Source: Kallotenue papyrolyticum (lineage in GTDB: Bacteria; Chloroflexota; Chloroflexia; Chloroflexales; Kallotenuaceae). From it: a stretch of 64,000 bases of DNA. Below the pieces are notes generated by a model, which saw nothing but the letters and a program-made list of their open reading frames with translations, had not been told where the DNA came from and did not search any database. Of this stretch, positions 50,739 through 59,432 are shown in pieces. A program made the position numbers and the translations under genes. Numbering within the stretch: position 1 is the first letter of the stretch; every line of letters begins with the position of its first letter. The stretch is taken from the NCBI RefSeq assembly GCF_000526415.1, contig NZ_JAGA01000001.1:372001-436000 (forward strand). The letters are read 5' to 3'.

Positions 50739-51670
50739 CGGGCGCACTCCCGCGCAAAGGCCAGCGTCTCCTCGGCCAGGCGGCGGCGATCCTCCTCGTC
50801 GCGCATCACCGCATCGGTCACCAGCACGCGCAGGCCGAGCGCTTCGATCGCCGCGCGCTGTTCGGCATCGGCCTGGTCGATCACCAGCCCATCGATCAGC
50901 CCGGCGTAGATGCGCGCCACGCCCAGCGCGGATGGCTCATGCCCCAGCCCGGCCAGCATGCGGTCGGCCGGCCCGCGCAGCGCTTTGCCGCCCACGATCG
51001 GACTGACGGCCACCACCGGCGCGCCCGTCTGGTGCAGCGCCGCGCGCATACCGCTGACCGCCAGGATCGGCCCGATGCTGACGATCGGGTTGGATGGGCA
51101 GATCACCACGGCCTGCGCCGCAGCCAGGGCCGCCCGCACCGGCGATGTGAGCTGCGCCTGCTCGATGCCACGCAGCTCGATGCCGCGCACCGCATCGCGA
51201 TGCTGCCGGCGCACGAAATACTCCTGGAACTCGAAGCGTCCGGCGGGCGTGTCCACCAGCGTGCGCACCGGCGCGTCGCACATCGGCAGAAGCTGGGCGC
51301 GCAGACCGAGCGCGCGGGTAAAGCGTTGCGTCACCTCGGTCAGCGAAGCGCCCTGCCGCAACCAGTCGCTGCGCGCCACATGCGTGGCTAGGTCGCGATC
51401 ACCGATCTGAAACCAGGTCTCGTAGCCGTAGCGCCGCAGCATCGCCAGCGCCTGCCACGACTCATCGACCACGCCCCAACCGGTGACCGGATTGGCCAGC
51501 CCGGCCAGGGTGTACATCACCGTGTCGAGGTCGGGGCTGATGTGCAGCCCCCACAGCTCGAAGTCGTCGGCGGTATTGACGATCACGGTGAGCGTGTCGG
51601 GCGGCAGGACACGATACAGTCCCTGCGCCAACTTCGCGCCGCCCACGCCGCCGGCCAGCGCAACGATCAT
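50735..51670 (-). CDS. cofD: 2-phospho-L-lactate transferase (F420 biosynthesis)
   Basis: 311 residues. CofD/FbiA transfers the phospholactyl or phosphoenolpyruvyl group from the guanosine-activated donor to Fo, giving F420-0 or dehydro-F420-0. The sequence starts [20 protein letters not shown] and has [80 protein letters not shown] and [20 protein letters not shown]. The stop overlaps the PPOX gene start and the start overlaps the stop of the second PPOX gene. Fo synthase (CofG/CofH) is not in this window. Confidence 0.96.
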   Translation of the reverse strand: MIVALAGGVGGAKLAQGLYRVLPPDTLTVIVNTADDFELWGLHISPDLDTVMYTLAGLANPVTGWGVVDESWQALAMLRRYGYETWFQIGDRDLATHVARSDWLRQGASLTEVTQRFTRALGLRAQLLPMCDAPVRTLVDTPAGRFEFQEYFVRRQHRDAVRGIELRGIEQAQLTSPVRAALAAAQAVVICPSNPIVSIGPILAVSGMRAALHQTGAPVVAVSPIVGGKALRGPADRMLAGLGHEPSALGVARIYAGLIDGLVIDQADAEQRAAIEALGLRVLVTDAVMRDEEDRRRLAEETLAFARECAR

Positions 51671-52077
51671 GCCTCGAAGCCCTCCGCCAGCACCTGCTGG
51701 ATGTGCAAGCGCAGCGTCACGCGCTGCTGCGTACGAAAGCGGGCGATGTTGCGCTCGGCGGCCTCCGGTGTTTGGTAGTGGTAGGCCAGACGCGCAATGT
51801 CGGCCTGGGCGATCGTCTGATCGTCGATCAGCTCCACCGCTCCGCGCAGTGTCACCCAGCGGTAGCCATCCGCGACACAGAGCGAGGCGCGCGCATCGCG
51901 GCGCAGATTGCGCTCTTTGACGCGTCCGCGCGCGGTATTCATCAGGATCGTATCATCTTCAAGCAGATACCAGATCACGCTCTGGTGCGGCAGGCCGTCG
52001 GGATCGATCGTCGCCAACACCCCAAAGCGCGGCTCCTCGAGAAAGGCCCGAAGCGCCGCCGTGAGCCGGGTCGCCAT
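51667..52077 (-). CDS. PPOX-class F420-dependent oxidoreductase
   Basis: 136 residues, split-barrel. [84 protein letters not shown] match the TIGR03618 group of F420-dependent enzymes. The start at 52077 follows AGGAGGCAACCCGGC. Probably first gene of the F420 operon, with TATACT (52155-52150) as a possible -10. Substrate unknown. The two PPOX genes flank cofD and are not closely similar to each other. Confidence 0.87.
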   Translation of the reverse strand: MATRLTAALRAFLEEPRFGVLATIDPDGLPHQSVIWYLLEDDTILMNTARGRVKERNLRRDARASLCVADGYRWVTLRGAVELIDDQTIAQADIARLAYHYQTPEAAERNIARFRTQQRVTLRLHIQQVLAEGFEA

Positions 52078-52277
52078 GCCGGGTTGCCTCCTGTGCCAAT
52101 AGCTTTGCCGGTTGCAGGGCAACCGCGCCCTGGAACTGTCTCCCAGGGGAGTATAGTAGCACAGGCGCTTGCACGCCGCTGTACAATAGGAACAGTTCGC
52201 TTGTGCTCCCAACCCACATCAGCGAACACACGTGGAACTCACACGCCATTCCTCGCCCACACCATGGAGCGCCGCGC

Positions 52278-55058
52278 ATGGCCCACGATCAACGATTGAT
52301 GCTGGCACAGCCAGGCGCCGGGCGTCTGGCGTTAGCGTACGGCTGCTGCAGTCTGCTCTGGATGCTGGCCGGGCACCTGCTTTGGCGTGCGCTGGAGCCC
52401 ACCGCCGGCGGAGTGTTGGCCCATGCCCTCGTAGCCGATGTCCCGCCGCTCCTGCTTGGCGCGGCCTTGCTCTACCGGCTGCAGATCCGCCTGGAGCGGG
52501 CCAGCGCCGCGCTCCAAACCATTCTGCGCAGCGCCAAACAACCGATCGCGCTCCTCGACCGCCAGGGCCGGCTGCAGGCCTTCAACGCACCTGCCGCCGA
52601 TGGTGCGCGGCAGATGTTCGATCGCCCGTTCCAGACCGGCGAGCCATTGCTGGCCTCCCTTCCGCCGGCCAATCAGCCCGGGTGGAGCGCCATCCTGGTC
52701 CGTGCGCTGAACGGGCAGACGGTGCGCAGTGTCCATACCTTTGCGCGCGCGCATGACGTCGCCTGGTGGGAGCTGTGCGTCAGCCCGATCCGCCGGCGCG
52801 ACGGAACGATCGACGGCGTCGCGATCATCGCGCAGGACATCACCGACCGCCAGCGCAGCCAACAGCATCTGCATGCGCTGATCAACACCGCGCCGATTGT
52901 GCTGGTGGCGCTGGCGCGCGATGGCCTGATCACCCTGGCGCAGGGTCGCATGTTCCAGCAGCTGAGGGTGACGCCAGACGAGCTGATCGGCCGCTCGATC
53001 TTCGAGCTCTATCACCACCGCCCCGATATCCTCGCCGATGTGCGCCGGGCGCTGGCCGGCGCAGAGCATACCTCGACAATCCACACCGCCGGACACGTCT
53101 TCGAGGTGCGCTGGACGCCGCTGCGCGAGCCGCAGGGTGAAGTCTATGGCGCGCTCGGGCTGGCGATCGATATGACCGAGCGCCTGCAGGCCGAAACGCG
53201 CCTGCGCGAACTGGAAATGCGCGAGCAGGCGATCATCAACGGCACGACCGACGCGATCTTTCTCAAGGATCGCGCCGGGCGCTACCTGCTGTGCAACGCG
53301 GCCACCGCGCGGCTGGCCGGTCGTACCAGCGCGCAGGTTATTGGCCGTACCGATGCCGAGCTGTTCCCGCCGGAGGTTGCCCTGCACAGCCACGCGACCG
53401 ATCAGGCGGTGCTCAGCAGCGGGCAGCCGATCGAGGTGGAACAACTCCTCGAATCACCCCAGGGTCCGCGCACGCTGCTGGTCGTCAAGACGCCGTATCT
53501 CGATGGCGAGGGCGCGATCCAGGGCGTGATCGGCATCGCGCGCGACATCACCGAACGCAAGCAGGCCGAAGAGGCCCTGCGCCAGCGCGAGGCGACCCAC
53601 CGCGCGCTGATCGATGCGCTGCCCGATCTGATCTTTTTGATCGACCGCGAGGGACGCTATCTGGATTTCAAGGCGCCACGCGGCTACAGCACGCTGGTCC
53701 CGCCCGCACAGTTTCTTGGCCGCCATCTGCGCGAGACCCTGCCGCCCGAGATCGTTGGTCCGGCGTTGCAGCATATCGCCGCTGCCGTTGCAACGGGCGA
53801 GCCGCAGATCTTTGAATACGAACTCCCCAGCGGCGACCGTCCCGGCTTCTACGAAGCGCGGCTGGTACCCACCGCAACGGGCGAGCTGCTGGCGCTGGTG
53901 CGCGACATCAGCGATCGCAAGCGCGCCGAACGGCTGCTGCGCACCGCCCGCGATGTGTACCTGACGCTGGTAGAAGAAGCACCGATGCTGGTCTGGCGTA
54001 CCGACCTCCAGGGCACGTGCACCTTCGTCAACAAACAGTGGCTGGCCTTCACGGGCTATCCACGCGCGGAGCTGCTGCCACCGGCAGTCGCCGATCCGAT
54101 CCATCCAGAGGATCGCGCCGCGCTGCACCAGGCCTTTCTGGCAGCGCGCGCGCAGCCGCGTGTCTTCGAGATCGAAGCGCGTTTGCGCCGCGCGGACGGC
54201 ATCTACCGCTGGATGGTGATCCGCAGCGCGCCCTTCTTCGATGAGGCAGGCACGCCGGCAGGCTACATCAGCAGTGCGATCGACATCACCGAGCGCAAGG
54301 AACAGGAGCGCATCAAGGACGACTTTCTGGCGCTGGCCTCGCATGAATTGAAAACACCGCTGGCTGCGATCATCGGCTACCTGCATCTGCTGCGCCGCTG
54401 GCTGGCCGCCGAGACAACCAATCCGCGCGTTACGCAGGCGCTCAACGCCATGAGCAGCGAGGGCGAGCGCTTGGAACGGCTGATCAACGATCTGCTGGAT
54501 GTGAGTCGCATCCAGACCGGACGGTTGCGGCTCATGCCGCGTCCGGTCGATCTCCGGCAGCTGCTGGCGGATGCCGCCGAACACCTGCGCTTGAGCAGCG
54601 CCAGCCATCCCATTCAGCTCAGTCTGCCACAGGAAGCGCCGGTGATCGTCCAGGCCGACCCGATGCGCATCGCGCAGGTCCTCGCCAACCTGGTGACCAA
54701 TGCCGTCAAATACTCGCCGGCAGGCGCGCCGATCGCCATCGAGCTGCGCGCCGATGAGCGCCAGGCCCACATCACCGTTACCGACCAGGGCATCGGCATT
54801 CCGGCAGCCGAGCTGGAGCAGATCTTCGAGCGCTTCTATCAGGTGCAGCGTCCGGCGCGCGAGTCGCGACCGGGCCTGGGCCTTGGGCTGTACATTGCGC
54901 GAGAACTCATACGCCAGCATGGCGGCACGCTCACGGCGCACTCACGCGAGCTGGCAGGCAGCCAGTTCCGCATCGATCTCCCCCTGGCGGACGCCACCCA
55001 GCCTGCCGCGGAGGATTTGACGCATGAAGCAGATGACAACGAAGGTCTGGCGCAGTGA
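52278..55058 (+). CDS. Multi-PAS membrane-associated sensor histidine kinase
   Basis: 926 residues from the ATG at 52278 (GGAGCGCCGCGC upstream). Two N-terminal transmembrane helices (about 12-65), then five PAS domains in series, beginning near residues 75, 195, 320, 440 and 570 and most ending with a DITERKQAE-type linker. The HisKA box is FLALASHELKTPLAAIIGYL (phospho-His in SHELKTP) and the HATPase domain has VLANLVTNAVKYSPAG, VTDQGIGIPAAELEQIFERF and RPGLGLGLYIARELIRQHGG. It overlaps the receiver gene by 35 bases. Signals are unknown. Confidence 0.95.
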   Translation: MAHDQRLMLAQPGAGRLALAYGCCSLLWMLAGHLLWRALEPTAGGVLAHALVADVPPLLLGAALLYRLQIRLERASAALQTILRSAKQPIALLDRQGRLQAFNAPAADGARQMFDRPFQTGEPLLASLPPANQPGWSAILVRALNGQTVRSVHTFARAHDVAWWELCVSPIRRRDGTIDGVAIIAQDITDRQRSQQHLHALINTAPIVLVALARDGLITLAQGRMFQQLRVTPDELIGRSIFELYHHRPDILADVRRALAGAEHTSTIHTAGHVFEVRWTPLREPQGEVYGALGLAIDMTERLQAETRLRELEMREQAIINGTTDAIFLKDRAGRYLLCNAATARLAGRTSAQVIGRTDAELFPPEVALHSHATDQAVLSSGQPIEVEQLLESPQGPRTLLVVKTPYLDGEGAIQGVIGIARDITERKQAEEALRQREATHRALIDALPDLIFLIDREGRYLDFKAPRGYSTLVPPAQFLGRHLRETLPPEIVGPALQHIAAAVATGEPQIFEYELPSGDRPGFYEARLVPTATGELLALVRDISDRKRAERLLRTARDVYLTLVEEAPMLVWRTDLQGTCTFVNKQWLAFTGYPRAELLPPAVADPIHPEDRAALHQAFLAARAQPRVFEIEARLRRADGIYRWMVIRSAPFFDEAGTPAGYISSAIDITERKEQERIKDDFLALASHELKTPLAAIIGYLHLLRRWLAAETTNPRVTQALNAMSSEGERLERLINDLLDVSRIQTGRLRLMPRPVDLRQLLADAAEHLRLSSASHPIQLSLPQEAPVIVQADPMRIAQVLANLVTNAVKYSPAGAPIAIELRADERQAHITVTDQGIGIPAAELEQIFERFYQVQRPARESRPGLGLGLYIARELIRQHGGTLTAHSRELAGSQFRIDLPLADATQPAAEDLTHEADDNEGLAQ

Positions 55059-55473
55059 CGCGTCCGGCGAAGGATCGGCAGCCGAGCAGAGCCACAGCGC
55101 GCCGCAGCAGGGCAGCCAACGGCCCGTGCTGCTGATCGAGGACGATCCCGGCATGCGGCTGATGCTGCTGATGGCGCTGGAAGACGCCGGCTACGAGGTG
55201 GTGCTGGCCGAGCATGGCCGCGACGGCCAGCGCCAGATGGCGCAGGTGCGACCGCGGCTGATCCTGCTGGACATGCGCATGCCGGTGATGGATGGTCCCG
55301 CCTTCCTGCACTGGCTGTACAGCCAGATCGGCCAGCCGCCGCCGGTGATCCTGATGACCGCCTACCACGACGTTGATCCGGCCGTCAAACAGCTCGGCCT
55401 GCCAACCGTGTCCAAGCCGATGCGCATCGACGATCTGCTGGAGCTGATTCGTCACCATGCCGAACCCTCGTGA
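55024..55473 (+). CDS. Response-regulator receiver protein
   Basis: 149 residues: a variable 30-residue N-terminus and a CheY-like receiver with VLLIEDDPGMRLMLLMALED, LILLDMRMPVMDGPAF (Asp about residue 82) and VSKPMRIDDLLELI containing the conserved lysine. No output domain. Translated from within the kinase gene end, so it is the probable phosphorylation partner of that kinase. Downstream effector unknown. Confidence 0.9.
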   Translation: MKQMTTKVWRSDASGEGSAAEQSHSAPQQGSQRPVLLIEDDPGMRLMLLMALEDAGYEVVLAEHGRDGQRQMAQVRPRLILLDMRMPVMDGPAFLHWLYSQIGQPPPVILMTAYHDVDPAVKQLGLPTVSKPMRIDDLLELIRHHAEPS

Positions 55474-55483
55474 GGGCAGCCCC

Positions 55484-56719
55484 TCACGAGCGCGAGAGCG
55501 CCGCCACCGCCGCGGCACGCGTCTGATTGCGTTGCAGCGCCAGCAGACCCAACGTGACGATCAAGCCCACGAGCGCGAAGACCAACCAGGGCAGGGCCGG
55601 CCAGCCGGCAGCGCGGGCGAGATCGAAGAGCAGGCCACCCAGGTAGTTGCCCGCCGCGCCACCCAGCGCCAGCGACAACGCGCCGAAGCCGAAGTACGCG
55701 CCCAGGGCGTGCGCGTCGGCCAGCGCCGCTGTGACCGTCTGCAGCGTCGGCTGCACCAGCATGGCGCCCAGCGAAAAGAGCGCCACGCAGCCCAGCAGCG
55801 CGGCCAGCGAACCGGCCAGCGCCACCAGCCCCAGGCCGATCGCCGTCAGCGCCGTGCCCAGCATCAGGATCGTGAAAGCGCTGAAGCGGCGTTCCAGCAG
55901 GCGCAGCAACGGATACTGCAGCGCCAGCGTCAGCAGCGCGTTGAGCGCATAGACCCAGGCCACGCCGTTGATCGCCAGCGTGCCCAGTGGCGTGACCAGC
56001 CGGGGCGTGCCCCAGCGCTGCGCCGCCAGCGGCAGCGAGATCGAAAGCTGCACCCACAGAAACCAGAAGCCCATGAGCAGCGCGGTGAAGATCACAAAGC
56101 GGCGGTCGGCGAGCACGCGCCGCAGGCTGCCCGCCATGGGCTGCGCCGGATCGGCAGGCAGCGCCGGCAGCCAGACGATCGTGAGCGCAGCAGCCACAGC
56201 GAAGCAGGCGGCCGCCGTGAAGCAGACCCAGGCGAAATCGAACGGCAGCAGCAGCGCACCGGTGAGCGGACCGAGCGTCATGCCGATCGCGCCGGCGATG
56301 CCGCTCAAACCGAAGAAGCGCATGCGCTCCTGCGGCGCGCTCAAGGCTGCTATCGCCGCGCTCTTGGGCGCATCGAACAGTGCGCCGCCCAGCGCGGCCA
56401 GCAACGACAGGCTCAACAGCCAGGCCGGCGTGACGGCCCAGGCCATGCCCGCGAAGCTGAAGGTGCGGATTACCAGGCCCCAGACGATCAAGGACTTCGC
56501 GCCCCAGCGGTCGGCCAGCGCGCCGCCGAACACGGTCAGGCCCTGCTGCGTCAACTGACGCGCGGCCAGCACCAGCCCGATCGTCGCAGCAGAAAAGCCC
56601 AGATCGTCCACGTAGTGCACCGCGATCAGCGGCACCAGCATGAAAAAGCCGGCATACATCAACAACGTATCCGCCAGCAGCACCAGCAGGCCACGCCGGG
56701 CGGCTCGATCGCGCGCCAT
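55484..56719 (-). CDS. Major facilitator superfamily transporter
   Basis: 411 residues with 12 predicted transmembrane helices. LLVLLADTLLMYAGFFMLVP starts the first helix, and the loop between helices 2 and 3 reads GGALADRWGAKSLIVWGLVI, the MFS signature GxxxDRxGxK. The pattern resembles MdtH/DHA1-type drug exporters. The start at 56719 follows AGGAAGGGAGCGGCGC; the longer frame includes 116 codons of non-protein-like sequence. It converges on the receiver gene with ten bases between stops. Substrate unknown. Confidence 0.87.
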   Translation of the reverse strand: MARDRAARRGLLVLLADTLLMYAGFFMLVPLIAVHYVDDLGFSAATIGLVLAARQLTQQGLTVFGGALADRWGAKSLIVWGLVIRTFSFAGMAWAVTPAWLLSLSLLAALGGALFDAPKSAAIAALSAPQERMRFFGLSGIAGAIGMTLGPLTGALLLPFDFAWVCFTAAACFAVAAALTIVWLPALPADPAQPMAGSLRRVLADRRFVIFTALLMGFWFLWVQLSISLPLAAQRWGTPRLVTPLGTLAINGVAWVYALNALLTLALQYPLLRLLERRFSAFTILMLGTALTAIGLGLVALAGSLAALLGCVALFSLGAMLVQPTLQTVTAALADAHALGAYFGFGALSLALGGAAGNYLGGLLFDLARAAGWPALPWLVFALVGLIVTLGLLALQRNQTRAAAVAALSRS

Positions 56720-56846
56720 GCGCCGCTCCCTTCCTCCAGGTCGGGCTGAATCCCGACGCCCTCGACGGGTGGACATCGCCCATACCCTCCGCGGCAGCAT
56801 GGCTGCCGCGCTCCCCAACGCACCAGGCATGGCAGCACCCCCAGCG

Positions 56847-57767
56847 CTACCGCACCTGGGGCAGCACATCGCGAGCAAGCGCTTCCAGGCCGTGCAGATC
56901 GTCGAGATCGAGCCACTGCAGCATAACGCGCTGCACTCCGGCCTCGGCCAGCACGCCAAGCTGCTCGACGAGCGCGCCGGCGGTGCCGACCAGCGCGCCG
57001 CGCTGGCGCAGGGCCTGCGCATCACGACCGCGCAGCCGCTGCTGCAGCTGCGCATCGTCGCGGCCAAAGATCAGCGTGGTCATCAGCGAGCGACGCACCG
57101 CCTCCGGTTGGCGCCCCTGCGCCCGCAGCAGCTCATCCAGCAGGCGATTGCGCTCGGCAAAGGTCGCCGCATCGATCATCACCGCGTTCCACTCATCGGC
57201 GTAGCGCGCCGCCAGCGGCAGCGTACGGCGTGGCCCGTTACCGCCGATCACGATCGGCGGCCCACCCGCGCGGCGCGGTCGCGGCAGCAGCAGCGCCTCC
57301 TCCAGGCGGTAGTACTGCCCCTGGAAGCTCACCGGCGCGTCGCTGCGCAGCAGGCGCGTGATCACCTCCAGCGCCTCTTCCAGGCGATCCATGCGCGCGG
57401 CAGTGTCGAGCAAGGCAAAGCCATAGGCGCGATGCTCGCGCTCCTGCCAGCCCGCGCCAACGCCCAACTGCAAGCGTCCGCCGGACAGATCGTCGATCGC
57501 CGCGGCCTGACGCACCATGATCGCCGGATGGCGAAACGAGACCGGACTGACCAGCGGACCAAAGATGAGGCGCCGGGTGTGGCTGGCCAGCCAGGCCAGC
57601 GCGATCCAGCAATCGAGCGCCGCGTCATCGGGCGGCTGGGGATTGGTGAAGTGGTCGGAACGGTATAGGCCGACAAAGCCCAACTCCTCCGCGGCCTGAG
57701 CGATGCGCTGCCAGCGCTCCCAGGTCAGGCCCATCTGACCCTCGATCATCAGGGCAACTTCGATCAT
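56847..57767 (-). CDS. LLM-class F420-dependent oxidoreductase
   Basis: 306 residues. IEVALMIEGQMGLTWERWQR, AAEELGFVGLYRSDHFTNPQ, RRLIFGPLVSPVSFRHPAIM, VRQAAAIDDLSGGRLQLGVG, AGWQEREHRAYGF, RRAGGPPIVIGGNGPRRTLP and ADEWNAV define the luciferase-like fold of the TIGR03560-type F420 group, like the gene at 1721. Start chosen after GAGAGGAAGGTACGC. It is divergent from the NlpC/P60-like gene and 127 bases upstream of the MFS gene on the same strand. Substrate unknown. Confidence 0.87.
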   Translation of the reverse strand: MIEVALMIEGQMGLTWERWQRIAQAAEELGFVGLYRSDHFTNPQPPDDAALDCWIALAWLASHTRRLIFGPLVSPVSFRHPAIMVRQAAAIDDLSGGRLQLGVGAGWQEREHRAYGFALLDTAARMDRLEEALEVITRLLRSDAPVSFQGQYYRLEEALLLPRPRRAGGPPIVIGGNGPRRTLPLAARYADEWNAVMIDAATFAERNRLLDELLRAQGRQPEAVRRSLMTTLIFGRDDAQLQQRLRGRDAQALRQRGALVGTAGALVEQLGVLAEAGVQRVMLQWLDLDDLHGLEALARDVLPQVR

Positions 57768-57911
57768 GCGTACCTTCCTCTCAGAACGTAGTGCCGGCGG
57801 AGCAGCGCTCCGCGCGCGCAGGTCAGCAAGGGGCATGCCCCTCGCTGCGCAAGTGTCATCAGTTTGCAATCCAGACAGGCTCTGCCCGGCTGCGCGCGCG
57901 CCACGCGCAGG

Positions 57912-57917
57912 TATAAT
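57912..57917 (+). promoter_or_regulatory. Consensus -10 element before the NlpC/P60-like gene
   Basis: TATAAT, a perfect -10 hexamer, 40 bases upstream of the ATG at 57957. The region 17 bases further upstream (GCTGCG) is not a -35 match, so promoter strength is uncertain. Confidence 0.45.
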
Positions 57918-57956
57918 CGTACGTAGCGGATCCGAGCTGGCCCCATAGGATAGCGC

Positions 57957-59378
57957 ATGCTTGAAGTGTCGATCCAGGGACGCGTCGTGCGCGCCACGGA
58001 CCTGCAACCGCTCAGCGGTGTCGCGCTGCGCCTGGTCGCCGACAGCACGGCGCTGGCAGGGCTACCCGACGCGCAGCCACTGCCGCCCCGCACCCAGGTG
58101 CGCTGGACGCGCCGCCTGACGGGCTTTGCCGGCACGCGCTGGGAGTGCTGGAAAGCCCACGTCGAAGGCCGCATCCCTGATCTGTCATGGCAACAATTTC
58201 GCGATCAGGTGCTGGCCTACAATCCCGCGCTGCGCGACGAGCCGATCTTCCGCGCCGACGCAACCTATCTGCTGCCCGAGGTGACGCCGCTACCGTCCTA
58301 CACCTGGACGCGCCACCTGACCGGCTTCGCCGGCACGCGTCGGGAGTGCTGGGAGCAGCACGTCGCCGCACAGGTTCCCGGCCTGTCCTGGGAGCGCTTT
58401 CGCGATGAGGTGCTGCGCTACAACCCGCAGCTCAACGCCGATGGGCGCCTCTTCCGCCCCTACCGCAGCTACCTGCTGCCCGAGCCGGCCGCGTGCGAGC
58501 GCGCCTTGCTCCAGTGCGTCACAGATACCTCAGGTGCCTATTACTTCAAGCTCGGCAGCGAGCCGGTGGTGGGCGAACTGCAGATCGAGCTGGAGGAGTA
58601 CCTGCCGCTGGCCATGCCGGTGGTGGTCAACGATCAGATCACGCAACCGTTGCTGCTGTATCCGCGCAGCACCGCCACACCCGCTGGTCGCGGCTGGGGC
58701 CGCTCCGGCACGCTCCGCTCGGCGCATCCCGCCTACCCCTACCTGCCCTTCAAAGTCCGTCGCCTGATCGACCGGGCCCTGTTTCTGCTGGGCGACGACA
58801 CCGCGGTCTTCGATGCGCTGCCGCCGGAGGCGCGCGCGCTGTGCTACGGCGCGCGTTTCGCCCATGATCCGGACCATCCGCACAGCAAGGAGCTGCTCTG
58901 CGCGGACGTGGTCAGCATCGCGCTCACCGGCGCGGGCCTGAGGCTCGACTGGCTCAGCACCACCAATCCACACCTGGCGGATGCCTACCATCCCGATCGC
59001 GGCGCGCCGCACCTGGTCGAGATCGAGGAGCCCGACGACTGGCAGCCGGGCGATCTGCTGGTTTATGGCCGCGGCGACCCCGCGTCGCGCGCCGAGCATG
59101 TCGCGCTGTATGTTGGCCCGTTTGTCGGCGTCGATCGCAGCGGACGGGCGTATCATCCCGGCGACGGTGCAGATGTCGTCGAGGGCAGCATCCGCCGGCA
59201 CTCCAACGGCGCAACCTACGGCACCGGCGTGAGCGGCGTGAGTCTGGCGCGCTGTCTACAGAGCAAACGTGGCCTGTACGCCTGGGTGCGCCACGTACGG
59301 CTGCGTGAGCTGGACGCGCTCTGGCAGCGTCTGCGCCAGGAGCACATCGCTGCCACGGAGATCCCAACCCCGAAATAG
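57957..59378 (+). CDS. NlpC/P60- or CHAP-like protein with an interrupted beta-sandwich and two tandem repeats
   Basis: 473 residues, no signal peptide. The N-terminal SIQGRVVRATDLQPLSGVAL (5-24) looks like the first strands of a carboxypeptidase-regulatory-like domain, whose later part resumes at CVTDTSGAYYFKLGSEPVVG (187-206). Between them are two tandem modules of about 59 residues (49-107 and 117-176) sharing WTRxLTGFAGTRxECW, SWxxFRDxVLxYNP and YLLPE, with LysM-like spacing. The C-terminal domain (about 255-450) has ELLCADVVSIALTG (Cys315), DWQPGDLLVYGRG, AEHVALYVGPFVGVD (His381) and YHPGDGADVVEGS, matching a papain-like NlpC/P60 or CHAP catalytic core. I infer a cell-wall peptidase or amidase; the substrate and the export route are unclear. 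Confidence 0.7.
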   Translation: MLEVSIQGRVVRATDLQPLSGVALRLVADSTALAGLPDAQPLPPRTQVRWTRRLTGFAGTRWECWKAHVEGRIPDLSWQQFRDQVLAYNPALRDEPIFRADATYLLPEVTPLPSYTWTRHLTGFAGTRRECWEQHVAAQVPGLSWERFRDEVLRYNPQLNADGRLFRPYRSYLLPEPAACERALLQCVTDTSGAYYFKLGSEPVVGELQIELEEYLPLAMPVVVNDQITQPLLLYPRSTATPAGRGWGRSGTLRSAHPAYPYLPFKVRRLIDRALFLLGDDTAVFDALPPEARALCYGARFAHDPDHPHSKELLCADVVSIALTGAGLRLDWLSTTNPHLADAYHPDRGAPHLVEIEEPDDWQPGDLLVYGRGDPASRAEHVALYVGPFVGVDRSGRAYHPGDGADVVEGSIRRHSNGATYGTGVSGVSLARCLQSKRGLYAWVRHVRLRELDALWQRLRQEHIAATEIPTPK

Positions 59379-59383
59379 TAACG

Positions 59384-59403
59384 ACGCGCCCGCGTGGGCG
59401 CGT
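59384..59403. terminator. Stem-loop between convergent genes
   Basis: ACGCGCCC (59384-59391) pairs with GGGCGCGT (59396-59403) around a GCGT loop, between the stops at 59378 and 59433. It can serve both strands; no strong U-run is visible on either side. Confidence 0.55.
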
Positions 59404-59432
59404 TGCCGAACTGCGGATTGTCTGTCGCACGC

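Noticed and set aside
53454-54941. 495-codon minus-strand frame opposite the histidine kinase
   Set aside because: Antisense shadow; the opposite strand encodes clear PAS, HisKA and HATPase motifs.
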